Shown: piece after piece, positions 1 through 7,788 of the stretch
How positions within the stretch are numbered: the first letter of the stretch is position 1
Layout: every line of letters begins with the position of its first letter
Source: CAZTDU01 sp050248795
GTDB lineage: Bacteria > Pseudomonadota > Gammaproteobacteria > Burkholderiales > SG8-39
Direction of reading: 5' to 3'
Assembly (NCBI GenBank): GCA_050248795.1
Contig: JBFWRS010000006.1
Coordinates: 1-64,000 of the forward strand
Length of the DNA: 64,000 bases
Program-made: the position numbers and the translations under genes
Notes under the pieces: generated by a model
The model's database searches: none
Told to the model about the DNA's origin: nothing
What the model saw: only the letters and a program-made list of their open reading frames with translations

Positions 1-107
1 GAAGCGTCGAGGTAGCGCCGGCCCTCGGCATCGAACAGGTAGGCACCTTCACCGCGCACCGCGACAGGGTAGCTGTCGCGCGGATGGCGATGGAAGACGC
101 GCGTCAC
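1..107 (-). CDS. class III (PLP) aminotransferase, N-terminal fragment
   Basis: The gene runs off the left edge, so only the first 35 codons are visible. The reading begins with GTG at 107, and the A of its GTGA overlaps the TGA stop of pckG, so the two are probably co-translated. The visible protein contains HRHPRDSYPVAVRGEGAYLFD followed by EGRRYLD. That resembles the start of class III aminotransferases (ornithine/4-aminobutyrate/beta-alanine type), where a short helix precedes the G-x-Y-L-x-D-x-x-G-x-x-Y-L-D motif. The catalytic lysine and all substrate-binding residues lie outside the window, so the substrate cannot be named. It could be any 'aspartate aminotransferase family' member. 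Confidence 0.6.
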   Translation of the reverse strand, partial: MTRVFHRHPRDSYPVAVRGEGAYLFDAEGRRYLDA

Positions 108-2169
108 GCAGCGAGGTTCTCGTGCAGCAGCGCTCGGCGGCGATCGAGCTCGGGCGGCAGGTGCGCGCCCAGCTTGCCCAGCAGCTCGTCGTGGGAAGCG
201 ACCTCGTCGCGCCACGCGGCGCTCTGCACACGCGCGATCTCCTCATACGACTCGCGGGTGAACTTCTCCAGTCCACGCCAGGAAATGTCCTCGAACGCCG
301 GAATGATGCCCAGCGGCGTCGGCATCCCTTTGGCCAGCCCGTGGCAGCGGCCGACGATCCATTCGAGCACGCGCATGTTCTCGCCGAAGCCGGGCCAGAT
401 GAACTTGCCGGCGGCGTCCTTGCGAAACCAGTTGACGCGGAAGATGCGCGGCGGGTGATGCACCGCGCTCCCCATCTTCAGCCAGTGGGCGAAGTAGTCG
501 CCCATGTTGTAGCCGCAGAACGCGAGCATCGCCATGGGATCCCGGCGCACGACTCCGACCTTGCCGGTGATCGCGGCGGTTGTCTCGGAGCCGAGCGTCG
601 CCGCCATGTACACGCCATCCTCCCAGGTCGGCGCCTCGACGACCAGCGGTACGGTGGAGGAACGGCGGCCACCGAACAGGAACGCAGAGATCGGCACGCC
701 GCCGGAATCCTCCCAGCGCGCGTCCATCGACGGACACTGTGAGGCAGGAACCGTGAAGCGCGAGTTCGGATGTGCAGCCGCCCTGCCGCAGTCCGGCGTC
801 CACTCCTTGCCCTGCCAGTCGATGAGGCGCGAGGGCGGCTGCTCGGTCATGCCCTCCCACCAGACATCGCCCTCCGGCGTAAGCGCGACGTTGGTGAAGA
901 TCACGTTTGCCTTCAGGGTGCGCATGGCGTTCGGGTTCGTCGCTTCGGACGTGCCCGGCGCAACGCCGAAGAAGCCCGCCTCGGGATTGATTGCGTAGAA
1001 GCGGCCATCGTGCCCCGGCTTGAGCCAGGCGATGTCCTCGCCGATGGTCGTCACCTTCCAGCCCTTGTAGGCGGGGGGCGGGATCATCATGGCGAAGTTC
1101 GTCTTGCCGCAGGCGCTCGGGAACGCCGCCGCCACGTAGCTTTTCTGNNNNNNNNNNNNNNNNNNNNNNNNNNNNNNNNNNNNNNNNNNNNNNNNNNNNN
1201 NNNNNNNNNNNNNNNNNNNNNNNNNNNNNNNNNNNNNNNNNNNNNNNTGAGCCAGGCGATGTCCTCGCCGATGGTCGTCACCTTCCAGCCCTTGTAGGCG
1301 GGGGGCGGGATCATCATGGCGAAGTTCGTCTTGCCGCAGGCGCTCGGGAACGCCGCCGCCACGTAGCTTTTCTGGCCCTCGGGAGATTCGACACCGAGGA
1401 CCAGCATGTGCTCGGCCAGCCAGCCCTCGTCGCGGGCCATCACCGAGGCGATTCGAAGCGCCAGGCACTTCTTGCCAAGCAGCGCGTTGCCACCATAGCC
1501 CGAGCCGTACGACCAGATCTCGCGCGTCTCCGGAAAATGGACGATCCACTTTTCCTTGTCGTTGCTGGGCCACGGCACATCCTTCTGTCCGGGGGCTAGC
1601 GGCGCGCCTACCGAGTGCATGCAGGGCACGAAGTCACCGTCCTCACCCAGCCACTCGGCCACCGCACGGCCCATGCGCGTCATGATGCGCATGCTGATGG
1701 CGACATAGGCGGAGTCCGAGATCTCGACGCCGATCTGCGCGATATGCGAGCCAATCGGGCCCATCGAAAACGGCATCACGTACATGGTCCGGCCGCGCAT
1801 GCAGTCCTCGAACAGGCGCTGCAGCGTGCCGCGCATTTCGCGCGGCTCGACCCAGTTGTTGGTCGGACCGGCGAGTTCCCGCGTCGCCGAGCAGATGAAC
1901 GTGCGGTCCTCCATGCGCGCGACGTCGTTCGGGTGGGAGCGCGCGAGGTAGCTGTTGGGACGCAGCTTGTCGTTCAGGCGGATGAGGGTACCGGCCTCGA
2001 CCAGTTCGGCGCACAGCCTGTCGTACTCGGCCTGCGACCCGTCACACCAGACCACGCGATCAGGCCTGGTGAGCTGCACCATGCGGGTGACCCATTCGCG
2101 CAATCGGCGGTGACGCACGTAATCAGGGGCCTGGGAAAGATCCGACTGCGTCGGGTGGCTGTCGCTCAT
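104..2169 (-). CDS. pckG: phosphoenolpyruvate carboxykinase (GTP), split by an assembly gap
   Basis: Converts oxaloacetate and GTP to phosphoenolpyruvate, GDP and CO2, the committing step of gluconeogenesis in the cytoplasm. The P-loop-like FPSACGKTNFAMM motif of GTP-type PEPCK is present, as are HSVGAPL and the late NWFRKD motif. The start chosen is ATG at 2169 (protein MSDSHPTQ...); an upstream in-frame codon at 2220 lies inside a terminator hairpin. The coding sequence contains 100 N (1148-1247), and the 127 bases on each side are identical. Removing one copy plus the N (227 bases) restores a single frame of 612 residues, the usual length for the family. The break is therefore an assembly artefact, not a pseudogene. 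The gene overlaps the following aminotransferase start. Confidence 0.93.
1021..1374. repeat. 127-base exact direct duplication flanking an assembly gap
   Basis: Bases 1021-1147 and 1248-1374 are identical over 127 positions and are separated by exactly 100 N. Both copies encode the same PEPCK peptide, from QKSYVAAAF to GEDIAWL. A terminal overlap of 127 bases joined by 100 N is what a k=127 de Bruijn assembly leaves when a scaffolder joins two contigs without merging the overlap. It should not be read as a biological tandem repeat. Confidence 0.9.
1148..1247. other. assembly gap (100 N)
   Basis: There are exactly 100 unknown bases, a conventional placeholder length rather than a measured gap. 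The flanking duplication implies the true gap size is about minus 127. Confidence 0.97.
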
Positions 2170-2181
2170 GGAGAAATGCTC

Positions 2182-2215
2182 CAGAAAGAAAAACGGCCCT
2201 GGGTTTGCCGGGCCG
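2182..2215 (-). terminator. intrinsic terminator upstream of pckG
   Basis: On the minus strand a CGGCCC / GGGCCG stem (2215-2210 with 2199-2194) encloses a 10-base loop and is followed directly by TTTTTCTTTC. It lies about 110 bases after the mnmE stop and only 13 bases before the pckG ATG. The simple reading is the end of the rpmH-rnpA-yidD-yidC-mnmE operon. However, any pckG promoter upstream of it would also have to read through it. Confidence 0.7.
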
Positions 2216-2236
2216 ATCATTTGAATTCTGGCGAAG

Positions 2237-2242
2237 ATTCTA
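2237..2242 (-). promoter_or_regulatory. possible -10 element for pckG
   Basis: The minus strand reads TGCTAGAAT, an extended -10 (TGnTAGAAT) about 70 bases upstream of the pckG start. No convincing -35 is visible at 17 bases. If used, transcription would begin near 2230, about 15 bases ahead of the terminator stem. Confidence 0.35.
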
Positions 2243-2325
2243 GCACCCGCCCCACGGAGTTCGGGCCTAGCGCCTAACTCGATGATTTCGCGGCAGGAAG
2301 TACTTTCTTGCGTGCAGCACGCGTG

Positions 2326-3690
2326 TCATTTGCCGATGCAGAATCGCGAGAAGATTTCACCCAGGAGGTCGTCCGCGCTAACTTCGCCAGTGATCGTGCC
2401 GAGCGCCTCCTGCGCCAGACGCAGCTCCTCGGCGAAGAGCTCCCAGCGAGGCCACTGCAGGTCAGCCGCGTCGATACACGCGCATGCGCGCTCAAGTGCT
2501 CGCAAGTGTCGCTCCCGGGCAAGAAACACACTCTCCTCCCCCGCCCGCCATCCGGCAAGCTCGGCTATCGCCTGCCTGAGTGCATCGATGCCGGCGCCCG
2601 TTTTCGCGGAGATGCAGACGCCGCCCGGCTCCCCCTCTACACGGCCCGGCCGACACGCCGGCACCAGGTCTGCCTTGTTGAACACATGCAGCCTCGGCGT
2701 GCCCGCCGGTAGCCTGCTCAGGATCTGCTCGTCGTCCGCGCCGATGCCCGCGCCCGCTTCCAGCACGGCCAGTACGACGTCCGCATCCTGCACTTCGCGC
2801 CACGCGCGTCGCACGCCTTCGCGCTCGACGACGTCTTCAGTATCGCGAAGACCTGCGGTATCCACGACGTGAATCGGGATGCCCTCGATCTGGATCGCCT
2901 CGCGCAGCGTATCTCGGGTCGTTCCGGCAATCGCGGTGACGATGGCGCGATCTTCCCCCGCAAGCCTGTTCAACAGGCTCGACTTGCCTACGTTGGGGCG
3001 ACCTGCGATGACGACGTGCACGCCCTCGCGCAGCAGCCGGCCCTGGCGGCTGCGCTTGATGACCCGCTGGAGACGCTGTCGCACGCCGGCGAGGCGCTGC
3101 CGCGCATCGGCCAGAGGCGGGCCGTCTATCTCTTCTTCGGGGAAATCGAGCATCGCCTCGGTGAGCGCCCGCAGATCGGTGAGCTCGCGCACCAGGGCAT
3201 GGATCTCGGCCGAGAACTCCCCGGACAGAGAGCGCATCGCGGAGCGCGCCGCCTCTGCGCTGGTCGCGTCAATCAGGTCGGCGACCGCCTCGGCCTGAGC
3301 GAGGTCCAGACGACCATTCAGGAAGGCGCGTCGCGTGAACTCTCCCGGCGCGGCAACACGCACGCCACCCCGAAGGCAGGCCAGCAGCACCTGCCCGGCA
3401 ACCGCGACGCCGCCGTGGCCCTGGAACTCGAAAACAGCTTCGCCGGTGTAGGAGTGCGGCGCAGGGAAGTACAACGCCAGCCCGCGGTCGATGGCGCGCC
3501 CGGCCGCATCACGTGCTTCGGCGTACGTGGCGGTACGGGCCGCAGGCAGCTTGCCTGTCAGCGCTGCCGCGACCTCCGCCGCGCGCGGACCTGAGACCCT
3601 GACGATGGCTATCGCGCCGCGCCCCGGGGGGGTGGCGATGGCAGCGATGGTGTCGGTTGCGGGATCGGCGCCCGTTTCAGCGCTTGGCAT
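2326..3690 (-). CDS. mnmE: tRNA uridine-5-carboxymethylaminomethyl(34) synthesis GTPase MnmE
   Basis: Partner of MnmG in making the 5-carboxymethylaminomethyl modification of U34 in certain tRNAs; cytoplasmic. The 454-residue protein has the N-terminal folate-binding TrmE domain (IAAIATPPGRGAIAIVRVSG). This is followed by a helical domain containing an inserted G domain, with P-loop GRPNVGKSS near residue 226, GTTRDT, DTAG and NKAD. The C-terminal FCIGK, with the family's essential cysteine, is intact. The length is typical. The first 14 bases overlap the end of yidC, so translation is probably coupled. It is last in the rpmH-rnpA-yidD-yidC-mnmE operon. No mnmG is present in the window. Confidence 0.97.
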   Translation of the reverse strand: MPSAETGADPATDTIAAIATPPGRGAIAIVRVSGPRAAEVAAALTGKLPAARTATYAEARDAAGRAIDRGLALYFPAPHSYTGEAVFEFQGHGGVAVAGQVLLACLRGGVRVAAPGEFTRRAFLNGRLDLAQAEAVADLIDATSAEAARSAMRSLSGEFSAEIHALVRELTDLRALTEAMLDFPEEEIDGPPLADARQRLAGVRQRLQRVIKRSRQGRLLREGVHVVIAGRPNVGKSSLLNRLAGEDRAIVTAIAGTTRDTLREAIQIEGIPIHVVDTAGLRDTEDVVEREGVRRAWREVQDADVVLAVLEAGAGIGADDEQILSRLPAGTPRLHVFNKADLVPACRPGRVEGEPGGVCISAKTGAGIDALRQAIAELAGWRAGEESVFLARERHLRALERACACIDAADLQWPRWELFAEELRLAQEALGTITGEVSADDLLGEIFSRFCIGK

Positions 3691-5350
3691 GGGCAGGTTT
3701 TTCGCGATTGAACATCCGCTGAATCTGCCACTGCTGGAGGATGGAAAGGATGTTGTTGACGAGCCAGTAGAGCACCAGCCCCGCCGGGAAGAAGAAGAAG
3801 AAGATGCTGAACACGAACGGCATGATCTGCATCACCTTCGCCTGCACCGGGTCCGGCGGCACCGGGTTCAGACGCGTCTGGATGATCATCGTCAGCGCCA
3901 TCAGGACCGGCAGCACGTAGTACGGGTCCAGCGCGCTCAGGTCCTTGATCCAGAGGACGAAGGGCGCGTGACGCAGCTCGATCGCGGCGAGCAGCACCCA
4001 GTACAGCGCGATGAACACCGGGATCTGCACCAGGATGGGAAAACACCCGCCCAGCGGATTGATCTTTTCCGTCTTGTACAGGTCCATCATCGCCTGGTTC
4101 ATCTTCGCGCGATCATTGCCGTACATCTCGCGGATCTTGGTGAGTCGCGGCGTGATCACTTTCATCTTCGCCATCGACTTGTAGCTCGCGGCAGAAAGCG
4201 GGAAGAACACCAGCTTGATCAGCACGGTGAGCAGGATGATCGCCACACCCCAGTTGCCGCTCAGCTCGTAGCTCTTGCCCAGCACCCAGAACAACGGCCA
4301 CGCAATGATGGTCAGCCAGCCGTAGTCGACGACGAGGTCGAATCCGGGTGCGACGGTCTTCAACCGGCTCTGCTCCTGCGGCCCGGAGTACAACTGGGCA
4401 CCGACGCGAGCCGATGCACCAGGCGCGATGGTTCCCACCGGGAGCAGGATGCGGCCTGCGTAGGTGCCGTCCGTGCGCTTCTCCATGGCGAAATCTCGTT
4501 GCGTCCCTGGTGGCGGCAACCACGCAGAAACGAAATAGTGCTCGACGAAGGCCAGCCAACCGTCGCTCGCCTGCTTGACGTGGTCTGCATTGCCCTTGTC
4601 GATATCTGCAAAGACCACCTTCTCGAACTTTCTTTCGTTCGTATACGTTGCGAACCCCGTGAAGCTCTGCGCGCCGAACGACTGCGACACCGCGTTGCCG
4701 GAAACGGGGGCCTTGCCGTTATGCGTGAGCTGGAAGTACGCGTACGGGGTGACGGGCGCAGATCCTCCATTGCGCAGTTCGATGGTCACGTCGATCAGGT
4801 AACTGTCGCGGTGAAAAGTGTAGATCTTGCGTACCGACAGGCCATCGCGCCCTGGCGCGGAAAGCACCACTTGCATGGACTTCTCGCCCGCCGCAAGGGT
4901 CCGCTCGCCCGGCTCGGCCTGCCACAGAGTGCGGTGATCTGCGCCAAGCTCTCCCGCCAGGCCGCTTTGCGCCTCGTAGCCCTGCTCGGGGCCGAGCAGC
5001 ACATAGGGCTTTTCGCTGCCTAGCGTTTCCTTGTGGCGAAGCAACTCCAGACGCTTCACCACGGCTCCCAGGGTGTCGATCTCGGCGCTGTAAAGATCGG
5101 TCCTGACGACGATCTTCTCCCCCCTCTTGCCGTTCGTGGCGGGCTTGACCACCGGTACGGACGGCACCGTGGCTGCCGCTGCGGGTGGCCTTTCCGGCAA
5201 CGGGACGGCCGCCGATTGCTTGCCCGGCGCCACTGGTGCGTTCGCCGCCGGTGGCACGGGCTTCGGGCGCCTATCCTTCTCCCATGCGTCCCACAACAGC
5301 AGCAACGAGAAGCTGAAGACGAAGAACAGGACCAGCCGCTGGATATCCAT
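3677..5350 (-). CDS. yidC: membrane protein insertase YidC
   Basis: Inserts inner-membrane proteins alone or with the Sec translocon. The 557-residue protein begins with a signal-anchor helix (RLVLFFVFSFSLLLLWDAW), followed by a Pro/Ala-rich linker and the large periplasmic domain typical of Gram-negative YidC. The C-terminal conserved Oxa1-like membrane region contains NWGVAIILLTVLIKLVFFPL and a GGCFPILVQIPVFIALYWVL segment, and a basic tail ends in KPAHAKR. The start ATG at 5350 lies 11 bases after the yidD stop, and the 3' end overlaps mnmE by 14 bases. Its place between yidD and mnmE is the standard one near bacterial origins. Confidence 0.97.
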   Translation of the reverse strand: MDIQRLVLFFVFSFSLLLLWDAWEKDRRPKPVPPAANAPVAPGKQSAAVPLPERPPAAAATVPSVPVVKPATNGKRGEKIVVRTDLYSAEIDTLGAVVKRLELLRHKETLGSEKPYVLLGPEQGYEAQSGLAGELGADHRTLWQAEPGERTLAAGEKSMQVVLSAPGRDGLSVRKIYTFHRDSYLIDVTIELRNGGSAPVTPYAYFQLTHNGKAPVSGNAVSQSFGAQSFTGFATYTNERKFEKVVFADIDKGNADHVKQASDGWLAFVEHYFVSAWLPPPGTQRDFAMEKRTDGTYAGRILLPVGTIAPGASARVGAQLYSGPQEQSRLKTVAPGFDLVVDYGWLTIIAWPLFWVLGKSYELSGNWGVAIILLTVLIKLVFFPLSAASYKSMAKMKVITPRLTKIREMYGNDRAKMNQAMMDLYKTEKINPLGGCFPILVQIPVFIALYWVLLAAIELRHAPFVLWIKDLSALDPYYVLPVLMALTMIIQTRLNPVPPDPVQAKVMQIMPFVFSIFFFFFPAGLVLYWLVNNILSILQQWQIQRMFNREKPAHAKR

Positions 5351-5361
5351 GGACGCGAACC

Positions 5362-5577
5362 TCAGCGGGGAGGAACGGGATCGTAGCCGCCCTCATGCCA
5401 CGGGTGGCAGCGGCACAGGCGCCTCGCCGCAAGCCAACCACCGCGCAGCGCCCCGTGCGACTGCAAGGCCTCCTCGGCGTAGCTCGAACAGCTAGGATGG
5501 AATCGGCAAGCAGGGGGCAGCTGCGGACCGATGAAGTAGCGATAGAAACGGATGATCCAGGTCAGAAGAGTCGTCAT
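5362..5577 (-). CDS. yidD: membrane protein insertion efficiency factor YidD
   Basis: Small membrane-associated protein of 71 residues that assists YidC-dependent insertion. The family core is clear: an amphipathic start (LLTWIIRFYRYFIGPQLPP), CRFHPSCSSYAEEAL with its conserved cysteines, and the C-terminal CHPWHEGGYDPVP. The ATG at 5577 overlaps the rnpA stop by four bases (ATGA), so it is translationally coupled to rnpA. Confidence 0.95.
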   Translation of the reverse strand: MTTLLTWIIRFYRYFIGPQLPPACRFHPSCSSYAEEALQSHGALRGGWLAARRLCRCHPWHEGGYDPVPPR

Positions 5578-5918
5578 TTCCCGAGCTTAAGCAGCAGTTC
5601 CCGCAGTTTGCGACCGGCGTCTGCGCCTGGCCTGAGGCCATGGGGCGGTCGCACCAGCAAGTCTATCGGTGCCAGTCGCCCATGCTCCAGGCGAAAAGCC
5701 TCTCGAATGCAGCGCTTGATCCTGTTGCGGTCGGATGCGAGTGCGGCGTGCCTGCGCGAGATCAGTATGCCAAGCCTCGCGCCGCCGCCGGCACGGGCCG
5801 AATAGAAGAACACGTACCCGGAAGCGCTCCGGCGCGTCCCCTCCCTCATCAGCCTTTCGAAATCCTCGCTGCGGGTGAGTCGGCGGTCCCGCCCGAAGCC
5901 TGAGACCGCCTTCGTCAC
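5574..5918 (-). CDS. rnpA: ribonuclease P protein component
   Basis: Protein subunit of RNase P, which matures tRNA 5' ends with the RnpB RNA (not in this window). The 114-residue basic protein has the family features LTRSEDFERLMREG near the N terminus and the RNR motif in SDRNRIKRCIREAFR around residue 65. It starts with GTG at 5918, 39 bases after rpmH, and overlaps yidD at its end. The order rpmH-rnpA-yidD-yidC-mnmE is the conserved origin-proximal operon. Confidence 0.95.
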   Translation of the reverse strand: MTKAVSGFGRDRRLTRSEDFERLMREGTRRSASGYVFFYSARAGGGARLGILISRRHAALASDRNRIKRCIREAFRLEHGRLAPIDLLVRPPHGLRPGADAGRKLRELLLKLGK

Positions 5919-5957
5919 GCTGAGTGTTGCGGGAAACTCCCGCGCTACCGATGCGAT

Positions 5958-6092
5958 CTAGACGGCCAGGCGCCGGCGACCGCGCGCCCGGCGATTGCGA
6001 AGCACAGCGCGACCACTACGCGTACCGCTCCGGACCAGAAATCCGTGGCGCCGCGCGCGGCGCGTCTTGGAGGGTTGGTATGTCCGCTTCAT
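5958..6092 (-). CDS. rpmH: 50S ribosomal protein L34
   Basis: A 44-residue, strongly basic protein reading MKRTYQPSKTRRARRHGFLV at the start and RRARGRRRLAV at the end, the unmistakable L34 signature. A GAGG ribosome-binding site lies five bases before the ATG at 6092. It is the first gene of the operon that continues into rnpA, and it has a sigma-70 promoter upstream at 6121-6150. It is short and easily missed by length-filtered gene calling. Confidence 0.97.
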   Translation of the reverse strand: MKRTYQPSKTRRARRHGFLVRSGTRSGRAVLRNRRARGRRRLAV

Positions 6093-6120
6093 TGGTGCCT
6101 CGAGACGAAAAAAGGGCGGT

Positions 6121-6150
6121 ATTACAGCCTGTGTACATGGCTATTGTCAA
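6121..6150 (-). promoter_or_regulatory. sigma-70 promoter of the rpmH operon
   Basis: The minus strand carries TTGACA (6150-6145), an 18-base spacer and TGTAAT (6126-6121). This is 29 bases ahead of the rpmH ATG and within the rpmH-dnaA divergent region. Confidence 0.7.
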
Positions 6151-6174
6151 ATCTACTTTCGGCGACCCCAAAGC

Positions 6175-6183
6175 TGTGGATAA
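6175..6183 (-). promoter_or_regulatory. consensus DnaA box upstream of dnaA
   Basis: TTATCCACA on the minus strand (TGTGGATAA on plus) matches the strong DnaA box exactly. It is 30 bases before the dnaA start and just ahead of a TAAAAT that could be its -10, so DnaA autorepression is a natural reading. I saw no second consensus box in this 120-base region. Confidence 0.8.
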
Positions 6184-6212
6184 CTCGCCAGCGAGCGGGT
6201 AAAATTCTTCTC

Positions 6213-7544
6213 ATGCAAGCGCTATGGGAAGCATGCCTGAGGAAACTGGAGCAGGAGCTTCCTTCCCAGCAGTTCAACACCTGGATTCGTCCCCTGTCTG
6301 CTACCTTGGACACGGCCGACGCGTCCACGCTCGCGCTTAACGCGCCGAACCGCTTTGTGCTCGACCTGGTGCGCGAGCGCTATGCCGCGCGCATCGAGAA
6401 GCTTGCTTCCGAAGCGTCCGGGCGCGCGCTCGCGGTACGCCTGTCCGTCGCCCGTATGCCTGACACCGCGCCCCGGCCGGTTCCCGGTGTTTCCTCGCCT
6501 GCAGAGCTTCCTTCCGCACATAGGCTCTCACGCCTGAACCCCTCGTTCACGTTCGACAGCTTCGTCACAGGAAAGGCAAACCAGCTGGCGCGAGCCGCAG
6601 CGCTTCAGGTGTCCGAGAACCCCGGCATCTCCTACAACCCGCTCTTCGTTTACGGCGGCGTAGGGCTGGGCAAGACCCACCTGCTGCAGGCGATCGGCAA
6701 CAGCGTCGCGGCGCAGCGTCCGCAGTCGCGGATACGGTACACGCACGCGGAACAGTATGTGACAGACGTGGTGCGCGCCTACCAGCAGAAGTCCTTCGAC
6801 GAGTTCAAGCGCTACTACCATTCGCTGGATCTGCTCCTGATCGACGACATCCAGTTCTTCTCCAACAAAGGCCGCACGCAGGAGGAGTTCTTCTACGCCT
6901 TCAATGCGCTCGTCGAGGCACACAAGCAGATCGTGATCAGCTGCGACACGTTCCCGAAGGAAATCTCGGGGATGGAAGAGCGCCTCATCTCCAGGTTTGG
7001 CTGGGGACTTACGGTGGCGATCGAACCCCCGGAACTGGAGATGCGCGTGGCTATCGTATTGAAGAAAGCCGAAGCAGAGGCCGTCGACGTTTCTGAGGAT
7101 ATTGCCTTCTTCATCGCCAAGCATATCCGCTCGAACGTGCGCGAGCTGGAGGGTGCACTGAAGAAAGTGCTTGCTTACTCACGCTTCAACGGGCGCGAGC
7201 TCTCTCTCGATCTGGCGAAGGATGCGCTGCGCGACATCCTCAACGTGGCGAACCGTCAGGTCAGTGTCGAAGGAATCCAGAAGACCGTCGCCGAGTACTT
7301 CAAGATCAAGGTGTCGGACATGCATTCGAAGAAGCGCACGCGCATGGTGGCACGTCCCAGGCAGGTAGCCATGGCCCTGGCCAAGGAACTGACGCCGATG
7401 AGCCTGCCCGAGATCGGCGAGGCGTTCGGCAATCGCGACCATACGACCGTGCTGCACGCATGTCGGACCATATCGGACCTGCGCAAGCGAGACATGTCCA
7501 TGAATCGGGACTATCTGCTGCTCGAGCAGGTACTCAAGGGCTGA
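6213..7544 (+). CDS. dnaA: chromosomal replication initiator protein DnaA
   Basis: Binds DnaA boxes at oriC, melts the origin and loads DnaB. The protein starting at ATG 6213 (MQALWEACLRKLEQELPSQQ) has 443 residues. Domain I is followed by a short linker and then the AAA+ core, with Walker A GGVGLGKTH near residue 150 and Walker B LLLIDDIQF near 208. The C-terminal DNA-binding domain carries the DnaA signature NRDHTTVLHACRTI near 406. The frame is open upstream to 6045, but that stretch crosses rpmH and has no family similarity. The start has only a weak Shine-Dalgarno and may have a very short leader. Confidence 0.98.
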   Translation: MQALWEACLRKLEQELPSQQFNTWIRPLSATLDTADASTLALNAPNRFVLDLVRERYAARIEKLASEASGRALAVRLSVARMPDTAPRPVPGVSSPAELPSAHRLSRLNPSFTFDSFVTGKANQLARAAALQVSENPGISYNPLFVYGGVGLGKTHLLQAIGNSVAAQRPQSRIRYTHAEQYVTDVVRAYQQKSFDEFKRYYHSLDLLLIDDIQFFSNKGRTQEEFFYAFNALVEAHKQIVISCDTFPKEISGMEERLISRFGWGLTVAIEPPELEMRVAIVLKKAEAEAVDVSEDIAFFIAKHIRSNVRELEGALKKVLAYSRFNGRELSLDLAKDALRDILNVANRQVSVEGIQKTVAEYFKIKVSDMHSKKRTRMVARPRQVAMALAKELTPMSLPEIGEAFGNRDHTTVLHACRTISDLRKRDMSMNRDYLLLEQVLKG

Positions 7545-7788
7545 AGGGGGTTGAAACGCGGACGATGAAGCCCGCAAGCTGTGCATCGCCGCGGTATGGT
7601 TTGTGGATATCTCTGGCAAAACCGCAATGGTAGCTTTTGATCCCCAACTGTCCACACGCCATGCACAGGGTTCTAAGCACCGAAGAATCGCGCCAAGGGA
7701 ATGGTGCGAAAGGGTATTTGGACTTATCCCGGAATTTCCGCCTGCTTATTAGTTGTTACTAGATTTAATTACGTAAGGATGAAGATCG
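7545..7788. other. candidate oriC between dnaA and dnaN
   Basis: This 244-base non-coding stretch has a near-consensus DnaA box TGTGGATAT (7602-7610, one mismatch). It also has weaker matches CTGTCCACA (7649-7657) and TTATCCCGG (starting near 7724). From about 7742 to 7778 it is markedly AT-rich (TTATTAGTTGTTACTAGATT and following), as expected of an unwinding element, and ends at the dnaN ribosome-binding site. In proteobacteria oriC lies on either side of dnaA. This side has more boxes and the AT-rich segment, so I favour it. GC skew was not computed. Confidence 0.55.

Noticed and set aside
1021..1374. Biological tandem repeat or frameshifted PEPCK pseudogene
   Set aside because: The repeat length, exact identity and 100-N spacer fit an unmerged assembly overlap, and collapsing it gives an intact gene.
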